Assembly: GCA_039707465.1 (NCBI GenBank) | Contig: CM077646.1 | Span: forward strand, 81,802,715-81,866,714 | Direction: 5' to 3' | Source of the DNA: Rhabdophis nuchalis | Lineage: Eukaryota > Chordata > Lepidosauria > Squamata > Natricidae | Length of the DNA stretch: 64,000 nt | Shown here: one piece after another, positions 36,176-46,414 of the stretch | How positions within the stretch are numbered: position 1 is the stretch's first letter | Layout: each line of letters begins with the position of its first letter | Made by a program: the position numbers and the translations under genes | The notes under the pieces: model-generated | The model's input: only the letters and a program-made list of their open reading frames with translations | Told to the model about the DNA's origin: nothing | The model's database searches: none

Positions 36176-36639
36176 CAGTTTCATCCTAAATAATTTTCAT
36201 TTTGAATCCCATGGCTTTCCATTTTCTAAAGCAATTTTTATTTCCATCAAAATAAATGTGCATTTTCTCTATTTTTTGATCTTATCTTTTACTTGCTCTC
36301 TTTGATCACATTCTTCTCAAATATTTTGACTATAATTTATAAACTATAAAATATCTTTCATTCCATTTTCCTTCCCCCCCCCACCCCCTAAGCATTATCT
36401 TATAGGAACAGTTCTTCACCCACAGCCTGTTTTACTTTATCATCCTACTAAGCATCTTTTTTCATGATTCCTATTAGTGTAACTCTATACAAATCTGTGT
36501 CACTCTGCCAATGCAATTCTTTTCATTCTGTTTGAAGCCGCTTCCATATCATAATTCCCTACGGCAACTCATTCTACTGGGAGATTAAACTGTTTCATTT
36601 CATTTCATACAAGCTGCTATCACAGGTCTCCATTCTGCC

Positions 36640-37030
36640 GGCCTGGAAAGTTGTAAAAAAACCTAGAAAAATTTCAATTACATATAACAATCCAGAAAAT
36701 TTTAAAGATTAATTTGGAATTGAAACTAAAGACTTTCTTTTTGGGACTGATGGATATGAATTTGCAAAAAAACTTTGATTTTGTATATGACAACTGCAGA
36801 AAGATTATTATATGCACAAAAGTGGATATTCAACTTTACTCACAATGGAGGAATGGATGGTGAAGATGATGGAAGTTGCTAATTGTCCAACTTGACAATT
36901 TTAATTAGATACAGAACATTGTTTAAAATTAATGCTGTTTGGAAACCTTTTATTGACTTTTTGAGTGAAATAGAAAAAATGAATTTATGATGCATGGTTG
37001 CAATTAGGAAACAAATAGGTTATAAAAAGG
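36640..37030 (+). mobile_element. L1 LINE, end of ORF2
   Basis: Degraded L1 ORF2 C-terminus in shifting frames: KDYYMHKSGYSTLLTMEEWM then VKMMEVA, which matches the AQKWxxxxxPTMEEWxxKMMEVAEM pattern of vertebrate L1. Several stops. L1 3' UTR-like T-rich sequence resumes after 37170, beyond a CR1-like insert. Confidence 0.6.
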
Positions 37031-37074
37031 TAAACAATGTGTAACCACAAACTAAGAGTTCATATATTTCTGAA

Positions 37075-37172
37075 GCAAATGGGGAGCCACTGTGTGAGAC
37101 AGAATGCTGGACTGGATGGGCTGTGGCCTGTTCCAGCAAGGCTGTTCTTATGTTCTTATGTTCTTATTTGTA
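37075..37172 (+). mobile_element. CR1-like 3' end with TTATGTTC repeats
   Basis: GGAGCCACTGTGTGAGACAG, GCTGGACTGGATGGGCTGTG and CCTGTTCCAGCAAGGCTGTT are followed by three TTATGTTC-type octamers, the 8-bp terminal repeat of CR1-type elements. Confidence 0.7.
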
Positions 37173-38988
37173 CTTATAATTGCTGTAAAAGAAAATTGCA
37201 AGTAACTTTATATTCTTTTTTTTCTTCTTCTTTTGGATTTCTGTAGTTTTATCTTTGTTCTTTTCTTATTTTTCTTATTTTTTTAAATTCTAAATATTAG
37301 TTTTCATGTTAGACTTTTCATTTTAAAATTCTAACAAAGTTATATTTTAAAAATAAGTATAAGATACAGCCATTATAATAAATTGTATGTGTGCCTGTGT
37401 GTCTGTGTGATCCCAACAGAATGAAAACTTCTGGGGTTCTCGACAAAATCTGACCTGAGAAAGAAGATTGCTATGGGGAGCCAGTCTTGTTGTTTCTCCT
37501 TCTTTCTCCTTTGTGACATAGAAACCATTAAGTAGTGGCTGCTGGAACTAGAAAAGGGAGTGCCGGAAAGCAGCTGTGTGAAATCTCTAAGGCCTGGATC
37601 CACACAGAAGGGAGCCTATAGAGGCTGTTAGGAAAAAAGACAAGGATTGGAGAAGAATGGCTGGTATATTTCTGTTGTGAGAAACAGCCAGGGGCCCAAG
37701 TATTTGGAGGAAGCAGATAGAAGAATCAAATGGGGGACTTAGAAAAAGGAGAGGGGGAGAAGAGCTAGAAAAGTAAACATTGGACATATGCTGTGAAATA
37801 ATAAAAGATACAAGAAATATTAACAGAAATAAGTGAAAAGATACAAGAGAATAGGAAAGCTGAATTGAACTGAAGTAGGAAGTGAATGTCACTTTCCAAA
37901 AGCAAGCTGCAGATCTTTCAGAGACACATAAATGAATGGGTTGTGAGACAAATTATTTTATCCATGGTCCTTTCAGGAGGTTGAGGAACGCAGAAGGTGA
38001 TTAGCTGTACTGTACTTGCACAAATAGGGACTCATGTTATCAATAATAGTCATGTAACACTGGAATTACATATTTTGGGAGGATATAAAGCTGAATGCAT
38101 TCAAATGCTTATCTTGGTTTTAAAAAGTTATTTTAATACAGCAATAAGTAGAATTCAATTTCAGGAAAAGTTAATGGGAATAGGAGTGCTAGTTGGTGGT
38201 ATTTCCTAATACTGGAGATATCATTCTTTCTGTCACTGGAGATTCTGTTATTCTGCTACTAAATACACACAATTCCAACAAGGGAACACCATGAAAATAA
38301 TCTCTCAGAGATTAGTCAGTTATCATGAATAGGTTTCCAGTAGCCTCCTTAATGCATATAGTATTCAATTAAGTTGATTAACAAATACATTATTTGTCAA
38401 GCCTGTGTGACAGACTGAAAAAGAAATCAGATAACAAGATTATATACTGTACATTTCTATAAAATACACCAGTACTATGTTTGATCCAATGATTCGGGCT
38501 GATGATAACATTCGCATTAAAAATAGGTGCCTTAAATCCCTTTGATCTGCATGCATTTTATTGCTTCCAATAGCACAGGTGTCTGTTCTGAATCTGAATG
38601 ACATAATGAGCCCAAACTCTTGCTTAATAAACAATATTTAGAAGGATAATAATGATCTCATGTACACCCTTACTACCTCCGTGACTTCTACAAACAGAGC
38701 CGAAGTGTTTTACTATGGAAAGTAATAACATTTTAGGAAGGCATAAAGCTAGTGGACTAGCTATCCTACAAAAAGGCTTTTTAAAAAATATGTCCTTTGT
38801 ATATCATAGAATACAAATGGAAAATGGATCTATGTGTGAGAGAGGAGGGCAGAAACTGGGGGCAGGGTGAAAATAAGAATCAGCCTAGAGTCCCTATATA
38901 CTAGTTATAGGTGAACTAAGTCCAACTCTCCTTGAGTGCATAATTCTAAGTAGGTGCTGACCATTAGTTGAGAAGATTCTTGTGAATA
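37173..38988. other. Nothing recognised over 1.8 kb
   Basis: T-rich at the left (possibly L1 3' UTR), then AT-rich unique-looking DNA. Short minus-strand open frames lack domains. Confidence 0.5.
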
Positions 38989-38996
38989 CTGTAGAC

Positions 38997-39276
38997 CCAT
39001 GATGGCGAGCCTATGGCATGCATGTCAGAGGTGGTACATAAGCCATATTTGCTAACCCAGCAGTCCTCAGCTCCGGCGTGCATGTGCGTTCTGGCCAGCT
39101 GATTTTTGGCTTTCCATAGGGCTAGGAGAGGCCATTTTTGTCCTTCCCAGGCTTCAGGAAAGCTTCTGAACCTGGGGAAGATGAAAAGTCCCGCTCCGTG
39201 TGTGGTGTGTGTGTGGGGTCATGCGCGCATGCGCAGGTGAATGGGCAGACCTTTAGAAAAAGGTTAGCCATCACTG
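38997..39276. mobile_element. hAT-type MITE, 280 bp
   Basis: Left CCATGATGGCGAGCCTATGG, right GGTTAGCCATCACTG, the inverse of CAGTGATGGC. Perfect 8-bp duplications CTGTAGAC lie at 38989-38996 and 39277-39284. Confidence 0.9.
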
Positions 39277-39587
39277 CTGTAGACAATAGCCATAAATTAG
39301 TTTAATGGATTCTTTGTGTGTGAGGACGTGGACTGATAGTATCATATGCATTCAGCAAAGAAAAGCTATTATGCAAATTAATGGAACAGAAATGTGTTAT
39401 TACTATGCAGACAAATACCCCATTTAAGCAACCATAAAGTGATCAGCTTTGACAATATAAAAAGTAAATGAACACGGATAGCATATTATTTTTTCATAAC
39501 AAAACATAACTAATATAAGTATAAAAAATAACAGAAATACAAACGATCCATCTACACGGCATTTTTAAAGCTAAACATGGGGAAAGC

Positions 39588-39816
39588 ATTATAGCAATAG
39601 CAATGACACAGATTTATATACCACTCCACAATGCTTTACAGCACTCTCTGAGCAGTTCACAATGTCAGCATATTGCCCCCAACAATATGGCTCCTCATTT
39701 TACCGACCTCGGAAGAATGGAAGGCTAAGTCAATTTCGAGCCCATCAGGATCAAACTCCAGACTGTGGACAGAGTTTGCCTGCAGTACTGCATTCTAACC
39801 GCTGTGTCACCATGGC
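39588..39816 (-). mobile_element. tRNA-derived SINE
   Basis: On the minus strand: head GCCATGGTGACACAGCGGTT then AGAATGCAGTACTGCAGG, B box GGAGTTTGATCC, body CCTTCCATTCTTCCGAGGTC, tail GTGGTATATAAATCTGTGTC and a short CATTGCTATTGCTATAAT end. Near full length and better preserved than the copy at 11995-12222. Confidence 0.85.
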
Positions 39817-40439
39817 ACCAGAATGACAAACGATACATACTGTATGTATTTCTGAAGGAGCAATATTTTTAGATGAATCTAGCAGAATAAATCACTTATT
39901 ACTTAAGCCATAAAAATGTCTTGGTGGTTACAATTCAGCAATATCTCTGGTCCTCAATGCCTCCAATTATATTTCTTACACCCACCTTTGCTTATTTTCC
40001 CGCACAGAAAATTATAGATACCTTTTTGACGTCGGAGTGTAACAAAATGGTTCCTTTTGTGTTTAGGTATGCACAATTCATACAACTCTAAGTATTTAAA
40101 ATTCTAAGCAAGTGCAAAATAGTATTTTTTTTTTAAAATATCTCCTAAATGCAAATCTCATTGTTCTCTGTCTGTACAGCTCAAGGATTTATAATAATTT
40201 AACAGATGCAGTCTGACACAAGTCAGCAAATAGTAAAACTGGGATTAAAAAATTGTCATTGAACAGACAGTGGTTAGTTTTCTTAGAATAAGATGTAAGA
40301 TTTTTTTAAAAGATACTCAAATTTTATGTGTTGTACTGAAATGACATTTCTAAAATAAATAACATGTTAAATAGTACATCTAGGCAAAATGATAGAACTG
40401 GCAATGTAGCAGTGCCATCAAAATTCCTTTATTACTATA

Positions 40440-40645
40440 CAGTAGTACCTTGGAACTCAACTGCTTTGAAACTCATCGAATTTGGTATTCAACACACTTT
40501 GATGTGAAAATTTTGTCCCTGTACTCAACACATAAGCTTTAACTTGTCAGTGTCGGCTTCCTTGTGACTCACTACATTATTTCTTGCATGAAAAATCTGC
40601 TTGTTACTCATCATTTTTGGTACTCAACGTGCCTCCCAGAACCAA
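40440..40645. mobile_element. Tc1/mariner-like MITE
   Basis: Starts after TA with CAGTAGTACCTTGGAACTCA. The TTGGTATTCAAC, TTGTTACTCATC and TTGGTACTCAACG blocks repeat the TACTCAAC theme. Right boundary approximate. Confidence 0.5.
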
Positions 40646-40708
40646 ATAAGGATGAATACCACTGAAGTTTTATTATGTTTTTTTCTAAGGCTTCTGAGAG
40701 CATCAAAA

Positions 40709-40942
40709 CAGAGGTGGGTTCCAGGCGAACCGGTAGTGGATTTTTTGACTGGATCGCCGAACCAGTAGGCACGTCTGGCTGGCCATGCCCCCAAATCAGT
40801 TCCCTGGTCACCCATGCCATTGCCAGCATGTTTTTTACTCCTTTGTAATTGTTCTGCACATGCGCAGAGCAATTTTTTGGCAACTGCGCATGCATGCATA
40901 CGGTGCATGCAGCGAATCAGCCGTAACGCCAACCCATCCCTG
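40709..40942. mobile_element. hAT-type MITE, 234 bp
   Basis: Left CAGAGGTGGGTTCC, right AACCCATCCCTG. Flanks CATCAAAA and CATCAAAC differ at one of eight positions. Interior contains GAACCGGTAGTGG and TGCGCATGCATGC. Non-coding. Confidence 0.82.
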
Positions 40943-40950
40943 CATCAAAC

Positions 40951-43334
40951 ACAGTTCTCATCCTATACTGACTGGGTTAAAATAGCATAGTGTCATAAAA
41001 AACAGAAACAAATTAGACCACTCTAAATTATTTTGCTATACAACATCACTTTTGAAATTTCATGACTGGATGGAGTTTGACCCAAGCTCCTTAGTCGAAA
41101 CCCTAAACACAGGTAGACAGAAACATTATAGTATTTTGTTAGTTTTGGTAAAAAGAAGCCTGAAGAAGATAAAATTGTGCATGTTTCAGAGTGATGGTGA
41201 GCAGAAGTTTTTCAGAAGATCAAGAGAAATCCTAGTATCTACCTCCTTAACCTCCAAGGAGTAGAATGGGAATCAAAACAAATTTGCTGCCTTCCTTGCT
41301 CAATATGCACTCACATAGTATCTTCCTGAGACCTGCTTTCCCAGTGGTAAAACTCATGTAAAATTTATAACTAGCTCAGTGATTGAGGTAACAATAAAAT
41401 TGGTAACTCCCCCTTATTCAGAACAGTGTGGTCATAAAAAACAATAGATTTTATAGCACACAGAAAACTAAATTTGTGGTTGGTCTAAGGATTGTGAACT
41501 ATGGCTTATGACCAATTTCAAGTCTGAGACCTTTTATTTTGTATGCTGTAAATCGTCCAACAGAAGGCAAGACAAGCTAAGAATCAGTAATTTAGAAAAA
41601 GAATTGGAAAATTTAGTGAGTCTGTCTCATAAATTATGCCAGTGCAGCAAACTGCTACTTTGAATATTTCAGATACAGGATTGATGGGGAAACATTCAAG
41701 ATAGGAGGTTGAACAACAAAAAATTCCATTGAAGCCCAGAGAATTGTTTACAATAAGGAGAGGAGGTCTGGAACGCTTTGTGATATTGACAGAGAGTTTC
41801 TGTCTATGCTTAATTTAAGGAGTGGTTGGTCCTTCTTTGGAGTCTCTGCTGCTGAGCTTTCTTTGGTTGCAGCATGATTTAGAATGAGGTATTCTCCCTG
41901 TCTCCTTATCAGAATTAGTGAACAGCTGCACTGAGTCAGATGCATTACTCATAACCTATGACAGTTTGTTGTCTCTTGAACTGCAGGTGACAGTCTGGTA
42001 AGTTCTCACAGTGGTCCACAACAGATTGGAAAAGAGAGACAAGGGTTGGAGGAAATGCAGAACTGTGAGATTCTGTGGCTTCCATAACTGCACATTTAAT
42101 CTTAGCCCTTCACTATCCAATGTCAAATACAGAGCTAGCTTGTCTAAAGGATTTTTTTTGAAAATAATTTCTTGATAAGATTTCAAAGACTACCTTCATA
42201 TGTTCTTATGTTCTCCCTCGTCCCCTGGACAATACTCCCACCTTTGTCAAAAAGGATGGTTCTGTCTACAGTATGTGCAGTCCACGATTACTTACTCCTG
42301 AACTCTCTAGTAGTTAGAGATCACTATCTTTGATTCTTACTATGAAAAGTTTGAATATACAGTAATGCCCTAAGATTGGTATTTTTCATGATTTTCTGCT
42401 TGAGTTCTTAATAGTTCATTTAAATGATTTGCTGATTTATTCTGAAGATCCTATCCTCCATACTTTATGTTCAAGTTCAGACAGTTCTTTAATAACTTTA
42501 TGGCATCAGTCTCTACAATAAATTAAAAAAATGCATCTTTAACTTCTCCTGTCAAACTATTTGGCTTTCCACATTTCCATCAAAAGTATTCAGCTAGGAT
42601 AGAGTTCATTTTGTTGTGGGCTCTCCTCCTACATATATCAAGTATATTCAGCATTTGGGAAGCTTTGCCAGTTTTTTAAGCTAGGTTTATTCTTCATTAT
42701 TCATCCTACTCAAGTTCCATTTAAGTGAAATACTGAAGACAACTCAATCTGGCATTTACTTTTCAGCCCCTTTTCTATCATCCAGATCTCACCTACTTTT
42801 TTCTCTCTACAAATTGGTATTTCTGATTTTGTCTTGGAAATCGTGCATCTACAGTCGGCTTCAAAGTCTAATAGTAACTTAATTACCTTTGCATTTCTAT
42901 CCTGGCAAGTTCTGCTTTTCAGAAGGAACTATGATGTTTTAAACAAAACTGAGAAACCTTTGCAGCATTCGCTGTTTTCTTGAAATACTGAATACCTCAC
43001 AGAGATTCAAACAGCCACAAGAATTTAGAACATCTATAAATATTTCACAATCTTGTGCTGTGCCACAAGGTCATGATTTTCTCATTTACTTTCAAATGCA
43101 TGTCTACCTTGCACAATGAGAAACTTGGGGCTTCATAATGTAAGTATAAATATTTTTACCTTGTAATTTTCTTCCAACCTCAACTTTATGGGCTGGAAAA
43201 CTTTAGCTTCTCTCTTCTAAAACCTGGCCAGCCTATCTTGTGAAAAATTTGGGGCCAAATGGGAGAGTACTTCTTTAACTGACTGAATCCAGGTTCTAGC
43301 AAGGTAATTGGGCTAAACTATAACCTTTACTTGT
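40951..43334. other. Nothing recognised over 2.4 kb
   Basis: AT-rich intronic DNA without a nameable repeat, apart from a short TATGTTCTTATGTTC at 42198-42213. Confidence 0.55.
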
Positions 43335-43342
43335 GGTTGAAT

Positions 43343-43494
43343 CAGTGGTGGGTTTCCATTTTTTTTCTAACAGTTCATGCATGTGTGACTCTTCTGCGCA
43401 TGCGCAGAAGCATCCAAGAGGGTGGGTGAAGTCTCCTGCTGCCGCTACTACCGGTTTGCCCAATGCGGGCCGGACCAGGAGCAACCTACCTCTC
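43343..43494. mobile_element. hAT-type MITE, 152 bp
   Basis: Left CAGTGGTGGGTTTCC, right GCAACCTACCTCTC, flanks GGTTGAAT and GGTTGAAC with one mismatch. Interior carries a TCTGCGCATGCGCAGA palindrome. Confidence 0.8.
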
Positions 43495-43751
43495 GGTTGA
43501 ACTCACATACTGTATAAGAAGTTATTTTTGTGGCAGTGCTCTTATGAAGTCAAATAATATTTAATGGAGCAAGATGTCTAAAAGCACAGGTGCCTATCTC
43601 TTGGAAATTGTTTTCCAAAAATATACCTCAGAGCAAAAAGATAGTGCATCATCTTTTCCATCTACTTTTGTGGAATAAAAAAAGGAAGAAATAATGGGGG
43701 AAGGTGCGCATTATGTACAACTGATTAAGGTTACTTCACATAACACAGATA

Positions 43752-43802
43752 AATGAATGGATGGATGGATGGATAGATAAATGATAGAGGGGGGGGGGGA
43801 GG
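43752..43802. repeat. (ATGG)n and poly(G) simple repeat
   Basis: Five ATGG units, ATAGATAAATGATAGA, then a run of eleven G. Confidence 0.85.
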
Positions 43803-44403
43803 CAGAGAGGCAGGCAAGGAGATAGACGATGTGCCATTAAATTGGTTTCAACTCTTAGTGATCAGATAAATAAATCTTTTCCAGGATAATGTGTCCCTAT
43901 TTGGGTCCTTCAGATCCTTCACCCTCCTTTCAATAGTCTGCTCATTGTTGCTGTAATTGAATCCATCACTTTGCTGTTGCCCCTCCTATTCTTTCCTTTC
44001 CTTCCACTTTCTACAGGATTTAGACTTATCTCAAAAGCTAGTTCTTTGCATAATGTGTTCAAATATGATAATTTTAGACTGATCATTTTTCCTTGAATGA
44101 GAATTAGATTAATTGAATCAATTGGTTCTGTTATCCAGTAGTCTGTTTTCCATGATATTCTCAGGAGTCTTCTTCAATCTCAAAGTTTAGAAGTCTAACT
44201 TTGCATCCATAGTATCACAGGAAAAACTGCTGCCTGCACAATTCTGATCTTTTAGGTATAAAGACATCCTCACTTCTAAATATCTGTTTCAAGACCACAT
44301 TATCTATTCTACAAAGTGCTAGTCTGAGGTGCATGCCTTCACCTTGGTTCCTTTACTGTTGGCGATCCATCCTAAAAGGCAGAAGCTATCCACCACTGCA
44401 GTA

Positions 44404-44793
44404 CAAATAATCCTCACTTACAACCATTCATTTAGTGACCATTCAAAGTTACAGCATAACTGAAAAAAGTGATTTATGACTGCTTTCGCACTTATGACCA
44501 TTGCAGCATTCCCATGGTCACTTGATCAAAATTTGGATGCTTGGCAACTGATTCATATTTATGACGGTTTTGTGTCCCGGGATCATGTGGTAAGCTTTTG
44601 TGACCTTCTGACATGCAAAGTCAATGGTAAAGCCAGATTCACTTAGCAACCATTACTAACTTAACAACTGTAGTGATTCACAACAACTGTGGCAAGAAAG
44701 ATCGTAAAATGGAGGTAAAATTCATTTAACTGCTGTTTCACATAGCAACAAAAAATTTGGGCTCAACTGTGGTTGAAAGTCAAGGACTACTTG
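44404..44793. mobile_element. Tigger-like MITE, about 390 bp
   Basis: Left TA then CAAATAATCCTCACTTACAA; right TTGAAAGTCAAGGACTACTT as the inverse. Internal CACTTAGCAACCATTACTAA and CATTTAACTGCTGTTTCACA. Same family as 24028-24389, more diverged. Confidence 0.65.
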
Positions 44794-45795
44794 CATTTTC
44801 ATTATCAATTGGAAGGCTAGTTGCTGAACCAGTTTTCATGAATTTGGTTTTCTTTGTATTTAACATTAAATTCTTTTCACTGTGCTCAGATGGTTGCCGA
44901 TCATTAGCATTTTCTGCTACCTGAATAGAATAATCAACATAGTGTAATAATTAATGTTTCTTCTTCCAGTTTTAAAATCATTTTCATCTTCTTCCAATCC
45001 TGTTTCCCTCAATATGTATTCAGTATATAGGATTAATCAATGAATCAATGAATAGAAAGTGCATAGCCTCGTTTCCCTTTTCTGCTGATCCATAGAAGCA
45101 GTCTATGGTTTCCTGACCTGGGTATAGATTTCACATACGAGATGTTCTACATCATTTTTCTAAGCACATTTCATAACTTGATATACTGACATTTCAAAAC
45201 ATTTTCTTTCACAAATACAAGAAGATATATACTGTATTTGCTTTTGCAGTCACCTTTTTCATTTTTTTAGGTGAGTCATATTACTAGGTTTGAGGATATT
45301 ATTGGAGATAGGATTGCAAAGTTTTGCATAAATTTTCAATAATACAAAATAAAATAAACCTATTTAGAGTCATTACTTTCATTTTGGAAATTTAAGATTG
45401 TACAATTTTAAGAAGGTAAAAGTGGACATAAATTTATCATAGGAACATAAATTTGTCATGAAATGCAGAGTGCTTTGTCTAAAACTCTATCCAAAAAAAT
45501 GCTGCATGTATAATTTGTCTCTTTCTTTTGCAGCTTCAAATAACTCAAAACATTAATCCTGATTAAGAAAGGCTAACTGAGAATTATACAGGATGTGAGC
45601 CCAATGCTGAATCGTGGAAATACTTGTTTAATGTACCCAAGCCGAATTTCCCTAGTTTTTCTTTTTCATTGAAATCCTGTGTCACATATCACATTATTCA
45701 AGACAGGTGCAAAAACTATGAACAGAAAAAAAGCAATAAATCTCTGCCCAGAGTTAATCTTAGAAAGATGCTGAAAAGTACCATGATTCTGCATA
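44794..45795. other. Nothing recognised
   Basis: AT-rich intronic DNA. Confidence 0.55.
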
Positions 45796-45873
45796 ATATG
45801 TAAGAGTCCCTTCAGGGAGAGGGGGCGGTCTAGAAATCAAATCAAATAAATAAATAAATAAACTCTATCTGAC
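45796..45873 (+). mobile_element. L2-type 3' tail
   Basis: GAGTCCCTTCAGGGAGAGGG, then GGCGGTCTAGAAATCAAATC and (AAAT)n, the same tail type as the L2 at 51697-54310. Confidence 0.65.
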
Positions 45874-46003
45874 ACATGGATTTTGATATAATTTAACTGA
45901 ATTGCTATATATATATTGGATTCTCTTTCTAACTAACTAACTAACTAACATTAACTTGCAATTACGTTCCCCTGGTGTATGCAGCCTTCGTGTTCCCCTA
46001 GAA

Positions 46004-46414
46004 ATGTATTCGAGGCGTGACCTCCTTTGCCTGCGAGATTCTGCCCTCTCGCAGGCTTGGCCCCCTAGTTTAACTCGGGCCCATCTCGAGGATGGACTTA
46101 TTGTTCCTGAGAGGTGGGCGAAGCGCAAGCTCAGGGGGTTTCTTTTTAATTTTTTAATTCGGATTTTAGGGGGTTCCAGGGAGGAGGGAGGGGATAGTCA
46201 GGTGGGGGGACACCAAATTATAAGGCCGGCCGGCGGAAGTAGAGAAACGGAGGAGGGGGAAGGGGGTTCGTTGCCACTGAGGTATTCTCCATCAATTCGG
46301 TCTTGGGGAGGGGCAGGGGCAGTGGGAGATGGGATGGACATCGGTTGGAGGACCGTGGCCGCTGGTTACAGGCGGTCACGAACTCCGACCTCCCATGCTC
46401 CCATCGCAGACTAG
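46004..46414 (+). pseudogene. N-terminal block of the L2 polyprotein, shifted frame
   Basis: Starts at an ATG with MYSRRDLLCLRDSALSQAWP and SLTRAHLEDGLIVPERWAKR. The YSRxxLLxLRxS opening is the usual N-terminus of L2-type proteins, as I recall it. This frame differs from the downstream endonuclease frame and stops at 46414, so a single-base shift between about 46140 and 46430 probably broke one original ORF. Confidence 0.6.
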